36,341 bases of DNA from an uncultured Endomicrobiia bacterium (GCA_905234925.1 CAJOJJ010000005.1:1-36341); one strand, 5' to 3'. Positions 6,773 through 17,100 are shown, counted from the stretch's first letter. A program made the numbers and translations. The notes: generated by a model not told the origin, from the sequence alone.

Positions 6773-8041
6773 TTAAGCGGTTTTGTAAACAAATTGCGGT
6801 TTTGTTTTATTTTTTATCGTATCCGCAGTTACTACACACTGTTTTAAAATATTTTCGTTAAAAGTTTCAAACATAGTTTCGTTTAAAACTTCTTCTATCA
6901 TGGAACGCAAACCTCTTGCGCCTGACTTTCTTGTTATGGCAATTGAAGCAATTTCTCTTAAAGCATCATCTTCAAAAACCAAATCAATTCCTTCCATCTC
7001 AAACATTTTTTTATACTGTTTCACTATGGAATTTTTGGGTTCCGTTAAAATATGCACTAAATCATCTACCGTAAGATGCTCCAACGTCGATACAACAGGG
7101 AGTCTTCCTACGAGTTCCGGTATTAAACCGTACTTAATTAAATCTCTTGTATCCACCTGTGCAAACATTTTATCTTTATTTGCAAGTTTATCTTCTTTTG
7201 ACTCTTCTTTTACTGTATCGAAACCGATAATTTTCTTATTGAGTCTTGCTTCTATTATCTTTTCAAGCCCGTCAAAAGCTCCGCCGCAGATAAATAAAAT
7301 ATTTGTGGTATTAACTTTTATATTTTCCTGCTGAGGGTGCTTTCTGCCGCCCTGAGGAGGAACATCGGAAACTGTTCCCTCTATAATTTTTAAAAGAGCC
7401 TGCTGAACTCCCTCGCCGGAAACATCCCTTGTAATGGATTTATTTTCGGATTTTCTCGCAATTTTATCGATTTCGTCGATATAAACAATTCCCGTTTCCG
7501 CTCTTTTAACATCATATTTGCAATTCTGTAAAAGACGGGTAAGGATATTTTCAACATCATCGCCGACATAACCTGCCTCCGTAAGCGTGGTAGCATCGGC
7601 TATTGCAAAAGGAACATCAAGCATTTTTGCCAAAGTTTGAGCAAGAAGCGTTTTTCCCGTTCCTGTCGGACCTAACAAAAGAATATTGGATTTCTGTAAT
7701 TCAACATCATTTTCCAAATTGATGTTTGTTTGAATTCTTTTATAATGATTATAAACGGCAACGGAAAGAACTTTCTTTGCGTTGTCCTGGCCGACGACAT
7801 AACCGTCCAAAAATTTTTTTATGTCTTTAGGTTTCGGGACGGGCTTTATTACAGGTTTCTGTTCGGGCTTTTGTTCCTCTTCTTTTTTCTCAAAACTATT
7901 CAATATATCATTGGAACGCTTGATACAGTCGGAACAGATTATCGCTCCGCCGCCGCCGATAAATTTTTTCCCTGCAGTTCTGGGTTTCCCGCAGAAAAGA
8001 CATTTTTGTTCCGTAAATTTGTTATCGTTATCATTTGCCAT
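6773..8041 (-). CDS. clpX: ClpX, ATPase subunit of the ClpXP protease
   Basis: A 422-residue AAA+ unfoldase that recognises tagged substrates and feeds them to ClpP. N-terminal zinc-binding domain with Cys14, Cys17, Cys36 and Cys39; a Pro/Lys/Glu-rich linker (~50-72); Walker A G-P-T-G-T-G-K-T (124-131); pore loop G-Y-V-G (157-160); Walker B V-Y-I-D-E-I-D (186-192); the RKH loop (233-235); and the ClpP-docking tripeptide I-G-F (272-274). All parts needed for work with ClpP are present. The ATG is 2 bases after the clpP stop, with only a weak GGGA upstream, so translation is probably coupled to clpP. Its stop codon directly abuts a repeat element. Confidence 0.98.
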   Translation of the reverse strand: MANDNDNKFTEQKCLFCGKPRTAGKKFIGGGGAIICSDCIKRSNDILNSFEKKEEEQKPEQKPVIKPVPKPKDIKKFLDGYVVGQDNAKKVLSVAVYNHYKRIQTNINLENDVELQKSNILLLGPTGTGKTLLAQTLAKMLDVPFAIADATTLTEAGYVGDDVENILTRLLQNCKYDVKRAETGIVYIDEIDKIARKSENKSITRDVSGEGVQQALLKIIEGTVSDVPPQGGRKHPQQENIKVNTTNILFICGGAFDGLEKIIEARLNKKIIGFDTVKEESKEDKLANKDKMFAQVDTRDLIKYGLIPELVGRLPVVSTLEHLTVDDLVHILTEPKNSIVKQYKKMFEMEGIDLVFEDDALREIASIAITRKSGARGLRSMIEEVLNETMFETFNENILKQCVVTADTIKNKTKPQFVYKTA

Positions 8042-8043
8042 TT

Positions 8044-8652
8044 TTATTTTTTCCCTGAAACTATAACTTCGTCGATTATTCCGTACTCTTTTGCTTCCTG
8101 TGCAGACATATAATAATTTCTTTCCGTATCTGCAATTATCTTATCTTTCGGCTGTCCGGTATGGGCTGCCAAAATATCAGCAAGTTTGCTCTTGGTAATA
8201 ATAAGCTCTTTGGCTTCCAAATCTATGTCGGTAACCTGTCCGGAAATTCCCCCGCCGTAAATTAAAGGCTGATGAATCATTATTCTGGAATGTTCAAGAG
8301 CATATCTTTTTCCTTTGCTGCCTGCAGCTAAAAGTACTGCTCCGAAGGACATCGCCATTCCCATACATATGGTGGTAATAGGGCTTTTAATATACTGCAT
8401 AGTATCATAAACAGCCAAACCCGCCGTAACCATACCTCCGGGTGAGTTTATGTAAAGATTGATATCTTTTGTATTGTCTTCGGCATCCAAATAAAGAAGC
8501 TGAGCAATTAACGCATTTGCAGAGTCCGTCGTTACTGCACCTTCGGCACCGCCGACAAAAATGACTCTGTCTTTTAAAAGTCTTGAGTATATATCGTAAC
8601 CGACCGAACCGTTGCTGCTTCTGTCGATTACTGTTGGGATAAAATTAGGCAC
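8044..8652 (-). CDS. clpP: ClpP protease subunit with Asn in the catalytic Asp position
   Basis: A 202-residue serine protease that forms the double-ring chamber served by ClpX. Catalytic Ser102 lies in G-M-A-M-S-F-G-A and His127 in M-I-H-Q-P-L. The third member of the triad, Asp in most ClpP (E. coli D-T-E-R-D-R-F), is Asn179 here (D-T-E-R-N-Y-Y-M-S). A three-residue insertion compared with E. coli sits just after the His (I-Y-G-G-G-I-S-G-Q). Asn in this position is known from Listeria ClpP1, where activity is low or needs a partner; no second clpP is in this window. AGGAGG lies about 8 bases before the ATG. It sits between tig, 206 bases upstream, and clpX, 2 bases downstream. Confidence 0.97.
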   Translation of the reverse strand: MPNFIPTVIDRSSNGSVGYDIYSRLLKDRVIFVGGAEGAVTTDSANALIAQLLYLDAEDNTKDINLYINSPGGMVTAGLAVYDTMQYIKSPITTICMGMAMSFGAVLLAAGSKGKRYALEHSRIMIHQPLIYGGGISGQVTDIDLEAKELIITKSKLADILAAHTGQPKDKIIADTERNYYMSAQEAKEYGIIDEVIVSGKK

Positions 8653-8693
8653 GAAACCTCCTTAAAATTTACGAAATAAATTTTAGCTGAGCC

Positions 8694-8818
8694 GGGAGCT
8701 TTGCTCCCTCAGCTGAGCCGCGGACTTTGTCCGCTCTGCTGAAGAGCTGAACAGTTTTCGGTATTTTTTGCGTTGCAAAAAATCTTTTACATTTATCAAA
8801 AATTGCTTCGCAATTTTT
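8694..8818 (-). repeat. Array of four triloop hairpins between tig and clpP
   Basis: Four perfect short hairpins with three-base loops: GGGAGC-TTT-GCTCCC (8694-8708), GCGGAC-TTT-GTCCGC (8720-8734), TTTTTTGC-GTT-GCAAAAAA (8764-8782) and AAAAATTGC-TTC-GCAATTTTT (8798-8818). Every loop is closed by a C-G pair while the stems differ completely. They lie in the tig-clpP spacer and could act as partial terminators or RNA stabilisers that set relative expression. Confidence 0.8.
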
Positions 8819-8834
8819 ACAACAAACCATTCAA

Positions 8835-8858
8835 CTTATCACCTTATCAGCTTATCAA
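8835..8858 (+). repeat. Octanucleotide tandem repeat, 3 copies of CTTATCAn
   Basis: CTTATCAC, CTTATCAG and CTTATCAA follow each other directly and end at the tig stop codon (minus strand). The period of eight is the same as in the tracts at 78-93, 183-213 and 245-276. Confidence 0.6.
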
Positions 8859-10157
8859 CTATTTCGTTTTTTCCGTTATTTTCGCATTGTCCGTTAAGAA
8901 CTTAAATATTTTTTCTTCTTTTAAAGATGAAGAAATGTTTTCAAGATTTTCTTTAAAATAGTTTTCTACATCTTCTTTTCTTTTAGGATTTGCATCAATC
9001 ATCTTTTGTTTTTCCGCATCCAAATCTTCTTTTGTTACTTCCAATTTTTCCTGAGCCGTTACGGAATTCAAAATATAAGCAAGACGGACATTTTTTTCCG
9101 CTTCTTCAGCATATTTTGCTTCCGATGCTTCAACCTGTTTTTTTATAAATTCTTCGTTTGCACCCTGACTTTTCATATAGTCGGACATTCTCTTTATCAA
9201 ATAATTTTTTTGGTTTAAAACTACGGACTCGGGAACATCAAATTTATTTTTATTCAAAAGGTGGTCTACAATCTGTCTTTCAACTTCGGAATTCTGTCTT
9301 CTAGTCTCTTCGGCTTCCAAGGAATCTTTAATTCTCTTTTTTAAATCTTCAAGATTTTCAAGACCTAAATCTTTTGCTAAGTCGTCGTTGAGTTCGGGAA
9401 GTTTTTTATTTTTCACTTCTTCTATTGTGGTCTTAAACATAACTTTTTTACCTGCAAGCTCTTTGTTTAAGTAATCTGCAGGATATTCTATTTCGATATC
9501 TTTTGTTTCACCTTTCTTTGCATTTACAAGACCGTCCTTAAAACCCTGTAATGTATTGGGTGCGGACAAATCTATCATAAATTCTTTTGCTTTTATCTTC
9601 TCAACGGCTTTACCGTCCATAAAACCTTCATAGCTGACTATGGCAAAACTGTCTTTTTTAACTACCCCGTCTTCGGAAACTACAAGGCTGGCGTTTCTGT
9701 CGCGGACGGTTTCAAGCTCGGCATTTATTTTCTCGTCGGTAATTTTATGAATTTCTTTGTTTATTTTAATTTCTTTGTAATCTTTTGCGGCAACTTCGGG
9801 CTGACATTCCGCTTTAAAAGAATATTTCAAATCTTTACCGAAGTCATAATCTATATTCGTTATTACCGGCATTGTGATGGGAACGAATTTTTCCTGTTCC
9901 AATGCGTTAAAAACGGTTTTCTGAACAAGACTTTCTATTAATTTTTCTTTTGCAAGATCGGAATAGTTTTTCTTTACCATATCCATAGGAACTTTGCCTG
10001 CTCTAAAACCTGCAATTTTTGCTCCTTTTTGAATGGAATTATAGACATTTTCCAATTCGTTTTCTGCTTGGGAAGATGCAACTTCTACTTCCATAGATAT
10101 TAAACATGGTTTCTTTTCCAAGACTTTTGATTTGAATTCATACTTTGCAGCACTCAT
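8859..10157 (-). CDS. tig: Trigger factor, ribosome-associated chaperone and prolyl isomerase
   Basis: A 432-residue protein that binds near the ribosomal exit tunnel and shields new chains. The ribosome-docking signature G-F-R-x-G-K-x-P is at 50-57 (G-F-R-A-G-K-V-P). Residues ~150-245 form the FKBP-type isomerase domain (D-S-F-A-I-V-S-Y-E-G-F-M-D-G-K, then L-Q-G-F-K-D-G-L and G-E-T-K-D-I-E-I), and the rest is the helical C-terminal arm domain. The length matches the family. An AAGGGG lies about 8 bases before the ATG. The order tig-clpP-clpX-lon is classical, and the cluster probably forms one transcription unit. The gene is preceded by tRNA-Leu and two repeat elements. Confidence 0.97.
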   Translation of the reverse strand: MSAAKYEFKSKVLEKKPCLISMEVEVASSQAENELENVYNSIQKGAKIAGFRAGKVPMDMVKKNYSDLAKEKLIESLVQKTVFNALEQEKFVPITMPVITNIDYDFGKDLKYSFKAECQPEVAAKDYKEIKINKEIHKITDEKINAELETVRDRNASLVVSEDGVVKKDSFAIVSYEGFMDGKAVEKIKAKEFMIDLSAPNTLQGFKDGLVNAKKGETKDIEIEYPADYLNKELAGKKVMFKTTIEEVKNKKLPELNDDLAKDLGLENLEDLKKRIKDSLEAEETRRQNSEVERQIVDHLLNKNKFDVPESVVLNQKNYLIKRMSDYMKSQGANEEFIKKQVEASEAKYAEEAEKNVRLAYILNSVTAQEKLEVTKEDLDAEKQKMIDANPKRKEDVENYFKENLENISSSLKEEKIFKFLTDNAKITEKTK

Positions 10158-10258
10158 TTGTAACCCCTTATGTTAATGTATAATGTACAATGTATAATGT
10201 ATGATAAACTACAAAGACAATACACAATGTAAATTTATAATAAATTCTAACGACGATA

Positions 10259-10285
10259 TACCGCATCAAGTGCGGTATGACAGAC
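10259..10285 (+). repeat. Short palindrome of family A with unrelated stem
   Basis: Stem TACCGCA / TGCGGTA with loop TCAAG, followed by the same right flank TGACAGACGG seen after the other family A stems. The flank is constant while the stem sequence is different. Confidence 0.7.
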
Positions 10286-10335
10286 GGAACGGCAATGTAT
10301 AATTTTCAATTTATAATTTACAATTAACGACAAAT

Positions 10336-10442
10336 AATGTAAATGAACTTTAACATAGATTCCGTGTCTGTCCGCGTTGCGGACACACGGAACGACAAAC
10401 TGTTTTTGTCGTTGCTTTTTATTGCACATTGTACATTGCTGT
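10336..10442 (+). repeat. Long family A element, abutting the tRNA-Leu 3' end
   Basis: Nearly the same sequence as 6650-6772. At the inner hairpin GTCCGC-GTT-GCGGAC (about 10369-10383) this copy is fully paired where the other has a mismatch. The heptamer array is shorter here. Confidence 0.85.
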
Positions 10443-10444
10443 AA

Positions 10445-10526
10445 TGCGGATAGAGGGACTTGAACCCCCACACCTTACGGTATATGGTCCTAAGCCATAC
10501 GCGTCTGCCAATTCCGCCATATCCGC
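10445..10526 (-). tRNA. tRNA-Leu (anticodon TAG)
   Basis: On the minus strand the 7-base-pair acceptor GCGGATA / TATCCGC, D arm, anticodon stem TATGG / CCATA with loop CTTAGGA (anticodon TAG), a long variable arm (class II) and T arm with GTTCAAGTC are all visible in 82 bases, ending in discriminator A. CCA is not encoded. It reads CUA and, through wobble, other CUN leucine codons. Confidence 0.96.
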
Positions 10527-10547
10527 ACCATATTACAAAGATTAGTT

Positions 10548-10577
10548 ATTATATCATTTTAATGAAGTTTTAGTCAA
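10548..10577 (-). promoter_or_regulatory. Promoter of tRNA-Leu and possibly of the tig-lon cluster
   Basis: Minus-strand TTGACT (10572-10577) and a perfect TATAAT (10548-10553) are 18 bases apart. Transcription would start about 15 bases before the tRNA. It is the best sigma70-type promoter seen in the window. Confidence 0.85.
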
Positions 10578-10623
10578 CTGAAAAAAATCGCAAGACGGAA
10601 ATTAGTAATTAGTAATGAACGGC

Positions 10624-10719
10624 AAAAGACACCGGATTGCCACCAAAAGACAATGTACAATAAACGACAACGACATTGAACGACAATTAAAGACTTTGTC
10701 GGCTCGCAATGACGGACGG
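10624..10719 (+). repeat. Composite repeat, family B
   Basis: AAAGACACCGGATTGCCACC, AAAAGACAATGTACAATAAAC, CGACATTGAACGACAATTAA, AGACTTTGTCGG and CTCGCAATGACGGA follow in the same order as at 2251-2367. The first part is the unit that supplies codons to the prepilin leader. Confidence 0.8.
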
Positions 10720-10776
10720 AAACATAAAATGTAACGACACAGAAAAAAACAACGACAAAAAATGTAAATAAACCGT

Positions 10777-10825
10777 AACCATAGATTCCGTGTCTGTCTG
10801 CGTTGCAAACGCACGGAATGACAGG
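10777..10825 (+). repeat. Palindromic repeat, family A (long-stem form)
   Basis: Flank CATAGATTCC, stem CCGTG / CACGG, inner hairpin TCTGC-GTT-GCAAA with partial pairing, then AATGACAGGC. The inner stem differs from those at 6650-6772 and 10336-10442. Confidence 0.75.
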
Positions 10826-10856
10826 CATTTCAAAAAACGTAAAAACACAGGTACAC

Positions 10857-10991
10857 GATCTCTTGTAGAAAATACTTCGTATTTTCTCGCTCGAGATGAC
10901 AAAGTAATTTTTGAGCGACGAGATATTTTGAATTTAGACAAGGCAACAGCGAGCCGATGTGTACAAGTGAACAAGGTACTCGAGGCTCGCT
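10857..10991 (+). repeat. Palindromic block with two nested inverted repeats
   Basis: First part: ATCTC (10858-10862) pairs with GAGAT (10894-10898) around the triloop hairpin GAAAATAC-TTC-GTATTTTC; its right flank TCGAGATGACAAAGT is also found inside the 2044-residue gene (about 15882-15896). Second part: AGCGAGCC (10948-10955) pairs with GGCTCGCT (10984-10991), with GTAC motifs facing each other inside. Confidence 0.75.
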
Positions 10992-11056
10992 GCAACGCAG
11001 TATAAATTTAAAAGATAATATCACAATAAATAATTTGCGGCAAAAATTAAGAAACA

Positions 11057-11090
11057 CAACCACTTATGTCTTATAATACATAAGTGGTTG
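11057..11090 (-). terminator. Stem-loop terminator downstream of the 2044-residue gene
   Basis: A perfect 12-base-pair stem, CAACCACTTATG (11057-11068) with CATAAGTGGTTG (11079-11090), surrounds a 10-base loop. It lies about 45 bases after the stop codon, with GAAA and TTTC on the two sides as in the other two large terminators. Confidence 0.75.
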
Positions 11091-11135
11091 CATTTCAATA
11101 TTATTGCCCAAATATTAATGTCGTTATAAAGAATA

Positions 11136-14100
11136 CTATGCCGCTGCCAATACAGACCTCAACCCAACTAAAGATTTATCACTTATAAATTCCACGCTTT
11201 CCGTATCAAACGGAACAATATTTTTATCAGCGTACAACGGAATTAATTCTATTATGGCAGCAATTGCATCCGAATTATTATTTGAGAAAGCTTGCTGAGA
11301 TAAAACTGCAAGGAGTTCGTTCAATGTTCGTTCCGCCTCGGATGCTTTCATAGTAACGACGGACTGTTTGAAATCGGCTGAGAGCTGAGAAGAAGATGAC
11401 AAATCTTCTGCGGAAGAACGACGAGAGCCCGTATCGGTGTGCGCAATGACAGATTGGTAGAGAGCATTGGCAAGCATAACTTCCAGTTTGTGATCACGCA
11501 AACCGTATTGTATACCTTGCTGTCTCATATAATTAACAGCTAAAATTCTCTTTAATATTTCTTCCGTAAAAGCCTCTTTTTCATTCGGTTTTAAAGAAGC
11601 ATAGTATATGGAAATCTGTGATAACGGATCAAGATAATCGTTCAATAATTGAAACTTGTCCGAAACGGCAGAACGACGCTGGATTGCCACGCTCGACGCA
11701 GTCTCGCTCGCAATGACGGACTGATTAGATGTTATAATATCAATAAGTTCTTGTTCTGGAATTTCGGGAATTTGAGCATAGTCAAAATTTGATGCTGCCT
11801 GTTTAACAAAATCAACACTCCTTTTTTCCATTATTCTTTTGATATTAACGGCAGAATTTAAAAAAGTGAATATTCCGGAAGTTTCGTCAATTTCATCTTT
11901 GAAGCGACTGATTTTGAGAACTGAGAGACTTCCGTCAAAACTGTCTATTTTATTTAAGTCGGATATCATTTTTACGGTTGTTTCGGTTGATGTTACGCTG
12001 TCAAAGTATTTTCCGTCGACTACATAAGAGAAGATACCGTAATTTGAAAGATTGGAAGCTTGTAGTATTGGAAGATTGGAAGAAGAGGAGTCGTCGAAGA
12101 CTACGGAAATTTCTATATTGTCATCTTTTAACTGTTTAATAATTTTTAAAAATTCTTCTCTCGCAAGATCGACACTGCCTAATTTTTGTTCAAGAAGGTT
12201 TATAATTTTACCGATATAAGAAGAATAAAATAAAATTTTCGCACTTGTACCGAGTTTGTCGGATTTAACAAAAGAATTTACAAGAGAAACCATATCATCA
12301 GGCGAAGAAACAGTATCTGCGGAATCGTCGATAAATATCGCAATATTTTGATTTATCGTTACAGCATCGACTTTTTTATTGGCAACCAAAGCTGCCTCTT
12401 TTCTGTAGTCGATATATTCTCCCGTCTTTAAAATATTTTCTCCTACAATGATATGCCCTGCCTGCGTGTAAGAAAGTTCTCTATCGGGATTAGTCATATC
12501 AATCTGAACAAAATCATTTTTAAATCTCGGACCGAAAAGCCTTGTAAAATCATAGCTGTTGATAATTTCCGATACAAGATTTTCCGGTTTTATGTTGGGA
12601 GCATATATAACCATGACTTCCCGATAATTTCCGAGCCAAACTCTGGAATAACTTCCGTATTCATTTTTTACTTTTATCTTAACAGGTCTAAAATTAAAAT
12701 CTTTTTCATTTCCCGGAAGTTCAGTAACAACGAAAGTTGTGCGGTTATACTCAACATCGGAATAAAGCGACGGGAAAGGTGTTGCCAAAGAAGAAACTAC
12801 ACGGGGTTTCTTTTCCTGAGAAATAAATATTGTACCGTCTTCATTAAAGGAAACTCTTTCTTTCCCGTAAAGATTTACAGCCTCACGTAAACCTGAAGCC
12901 CTGATAAATCTGAAATCCATAACGGCATGAGATGTAACATTTACGAATAATGCTGCAATTTGAGAAATTATAAACGTTCCTAAAGTAATAAGAAGCGAGG
13001 AGAAAAAACCAATTCCCGTAGTTATAAGAAATATATTAACGGCAACAGATAAAACAATGCTCATCAATTGAGCAAATATCGTAATTTTAGAAAGTTTTTC
13101 CGCACCCTTATTGGTTAAAGGATGTTCTGCTACAAAAGAAACCGGAGTAAGAAAAGATTTCCATGTTTCTTCTTTAATAATGGTTTTTAAAATATTAAAC
13201 ATTGATGCGGAACCCGTCGCTATCAGATTATTTATCTTTGCAAATGTGGAAGGGAGGATGGAGTTATCCGAGTCTGTTCCGTCATTAAAAAATGTTACCG
13301 GGTTTCCGTCAGCATCATAAAACTCTATGGATATATCCAAGTCCAATTTTCCGTCATTTAAGCGGTAATTAAAACTATACTGTCCTGCAATAACAATAAT
13401 TTGCATATGTTCATAATCCATTAAAACTTCTTTAAGTCTGGGTTTATTTGTAGTTCCGCAAAGTTCCATCCAAACATCATTATCCAAATTTAGCTTTAAA
13501 ACAAGTTCTCCGTTCTCATCAAAAGTATAATCATGTCTTAAAACACCAAAATCGGCAATATTGGTCAAATTCTGAATCGCATTGGGGTTTTTCGGTAAGA
13601 AACGAATTCTTATTTTAGGATCGAAATTTGTTGGAATTTCTTTTAACTTCATTTTTAAAGTAATATCCGTTACATCCGTAAGATCCACAAGTTTGTCGGT
13701 TCCGTAAGTCCTCCAATTGTAATCCTCTTCCATAATAAAATTAACATTGGACATACCGGTCATTTCCGTAGAATAATCGACACCTTCAATTTTTTTCAAA
13801 AACCAAAAATAAGAAATTCCGTATTTAATCTGGGTTTGCTGCCCTACAGAGGTACAAAGAGCATTAACCGTGTGAACTTCCCATCCGTCGGGATAATAAT
13901 TTAATAAACCGTCTTTATTACAATAAACTATATAGTCGGAATAAGCGCCCAAATCTTTTGAATAAGCAATACAATCGTCCAAAATTGCCTGAGCTTTTTC
14001 TTCCTGTCCGAGAAGTTTGTAAGAAACTGCCATTTCCATAGACCATTCAAAACTTACGGAACTTCCTGCATCCAAACTCCAAGTATATAAATTTTTATAT

Positions 14101-17100
14101 TCTTCAGGAACAGACGTTGATTTAAATTGTTCGGCAAAAGCCAACAAACGATCGATATCAATATTTGATAATCCTGAACTTTCATATATCTCAGGATTAT
14201 AATCTTTTAAAGCCAATAAAACCTGTATTCCCCACGCCTGAGTATCCAAGACATAAGCTTCATCTTTATATCCTCTGACGAAACCACCCTTATCCGCATC
14301 ATATAAATTACTATATATGAATGCAGCAGCAGATTCCAAATCCTGTTTTATCTGTTCGGAACCGTCATAACGACTTTTTAAATTAAGATATGCAACAGCA
14401 TCAAGCATATGTTCAGTCGATACCCATATATGTCCGTTCTGTCCGTAGTAACTGCCGTCTTTTTTATGCACATAATCCAAATAATCATCTACTTCCGCAA
14501 TTAAAGAATCATATCTTGTCGTACCCGTTAAAAGTTTATATTGAACGGCAGCAATACCTACCCATATCATTTCTCCCGTAACCTGGTATCTTTCCAAGTT
14601 TGATTTATAAAAAGTTCCGTTACTGCTGATAGTATTTAAAATTCTTTCAGCACCCTCTCTGTCGCCAATCTGCATAAGAGATAATGCCGCTAATGCCTGA
14701 TCATATAAATTTTGAATGGATGCCGCCGTATTGTTAACAAAAACTTTGTTCTCGTCCATATTGCGGTAAGTGAAAGAATTATACTTGCCGTTACCCGAAT
14801 AAAAAGTTTGTAAATAGCCTGAAATTTTGTCATTAAATGTTCTGTACTCTTCATTTAAAACGACATCGGATTTTGATGTCTGTTCTATCACGGATACAAT
14901 TTGAGAAGGTTGTTCGTTAATACCTTTTTTATCAAATACGCTGCAGGCAGTCATTGATAAGGTAAGAACCATTGCCATAACAAACAAGAAAAATCTACTT
15001 GCCAAATTTTTTAAGTGCGTAGTCATTAAGGGAGCAGTCTTTAAGGATTGATTTTTCTCCTCTTTTGCCATAAGTCCTTTTTGCATAATTTCGGGCATAT
15101 ATTCATAAATTACCGGCTCAACTCCGTCGAGAGTTTTTCCGTCATATTGCGATACTGCAATATCCCATACTGCCCCGTTACCGAGATACCATTTTTTGTC
15201 AACAGTAAATACGCATATATCTTTTGCAATTTGATATATTTGAGGAGCAAAAATATCTTGCCCGTAATTAAAAGATGTCTTAGCTATTAAAGAAACCATA
15301 TCTTTTAATTTATCTTCCGTTACGGGTTTTAATTGTTCTGCAGACAAAGAAGAAATATTTTGCTGCTCAACAACTTTTGCTATATCTTCGGTAATATCTA
15401 TTGTTTGTTCCGTACCGTCGGAGAAAGAAAATTTAAGAGTTTTTCCGTCAGGCAGAACGGATACCGACACATTTTGAGCAAATACCTGATTAAGATGTGT
15501 TGCCAGCATATTTACGTTTATGGTATCTAAGTTTTGGTTAGGGAACATTGAATTTATAACTGCAGAAATTTGTTCCTTTGAAGACGCATTAGAAATAAGT
15601 CCCAATGCTATCATCTGTCTTACTGACATTGCCTGATGCAAAACAAGATTTTCGTAAACAGATCTTGTTGCGGCTGATGCATTTATAACCTCAGGGGTTA
15701 TTGTTATATTGGATATATTATTTTTATTTAACAGTTCCGTGATACCTTCGGTATGATAACCGCCGGAAACAAGAATCATTATTTTCTTGGCAGAAAATAA
15801 TGAGGGAATATCAGAAGAATTAACGGCAACGACACCGCTGCGCGGTTGAACGGAAGATATCTCACGCTCGCTACGCTCGGTTCGAGATGACAAAGTGGAA
15901 GAAGCACTTGCAATGACAGGAGTTTTCAGAATGCCCATATTGGATAAAAAGATTGAGTTTCTTTCGGTGTTGACGTTGTAGAAATCCGTTAAAAGCCGAG
16001 AATACATTTTTAAATTTGCAACATCATTCTGCACGGAATATTTTGCATAAAGTTCTTCAAACTTTTCCAACCCCAGCTTAACATATTCCCACTGAGAAGA
16101 CGATAATTCGGCAGAAATATATTTTTTGTAAAAATCTTTAAAATCACTTATATAAGCTATTTCCAACTCTGTCGGAGTTTCGGACAAATATGTTCTTATC
16201 GTATCAATTAATTTTCTTTCTTCTTTAACCATTGCGACAGGGTTTACACTTAAAGAGTCTTTTTTTAACGATAAAAATTTATTTAAATTAGGGTAAACTT
16301 TTGCGATATTTATTTTTTTAGCACTGCAATAATTTTCTATCACGGTTTTGGCAGCCGAAAAATTCGAAAATTTTGCCGTTGAGGATATAATTTTATTATA
16401 TTCATTGTAAGAAACATTTTTCTTTATTTCGGAAATTACGGCAGCAAACTCTTTCGAAAGAGATTTCTTATTTATATCCGACGAAGACAAAGCCAAACTG
16501 AAAGCATTTTGCAGATTTTCATATTTTTTTGTATTTATTCCGTTGTCTGCCGCAACAGCAAAAAGTTTGGATAAAAATTCTTTTCGAGAAATTTTTTTGT
16601 TCTCATATTTATCAAGAAGATTACTAAAATTTTTATTTTTGGAAGTTAAATATTTCGCTTTAAAAAAAGCTACTTCTCTGTCGATATTTGAAAGATACTT
16701 ATCATTATTCCGTTTGGCCTTCAATATTTCGGAAAGTCTGACGATATTTTTTTTATATGATTTTTCGTTTTCTACTCCTTTTAAGAAACCTTGTTTATTA
16801 TTTAAAACAGTGTAATACTCGGCGCCGGTTAACCTGCCTGATTTTAAGAGATTTTCCAAAATAGTTTTCTTATATGCCGGGTTAATATCGCCCAAAATGC
16901 CGAAATCTGCCGTACCTATACCACCCTCGGCATAGATATTTTCTATATTATATTTTTCGCACAATTCATCAATGATATTATAAATATTTTTCTGCACGGA
17001 ATAGTCGCAGTGTAAATCCTGAATATTTATTACAAGAGTATCACTGTTTTTGTTATTAACATCTATTATTTTGCCGAAAGATGAGGAAATTATTGAATCT

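Larger units (their letters stand above)
10158..10444. other. Spacer between tRNA-Leu and tig, almost all repeats
   Basis: Heptamer array of ATGTATA/ATGTACA units (10175-10203), a small palindrome (10259-10285) and a long family A element (10336-10442). No clear promoter for tig was seen, so the tRNA promoter may also drive the cluster. Confidence 0.7.
10578..11056. other. Intergenic region filled with repeats
   Basis: Between the tRNA promoter and the terminator of the 2044-residue gene. It holds a family B composite (10624-10719), a long-stem family A copy (10777-10825) and a palindromic block (10857-10991). Open frames here are translations of repeats, with no ribosome-binding sites or homology. 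Confidence 0.75.

Noticed and set aside
10790-11005. Plus-strand 71-codon open frame
   Set aside because: It is a translation of the palindromic repeats, with no ribosome-binding site and no recognisable protein pattern.
12040-12100. GATTGGAAG repeats in the 2044-residue gene as another inserted element
   Set aside because: The similarity is limited to short purine-rich words and lacks the palindrome or the constant flanks, so it may be chance.
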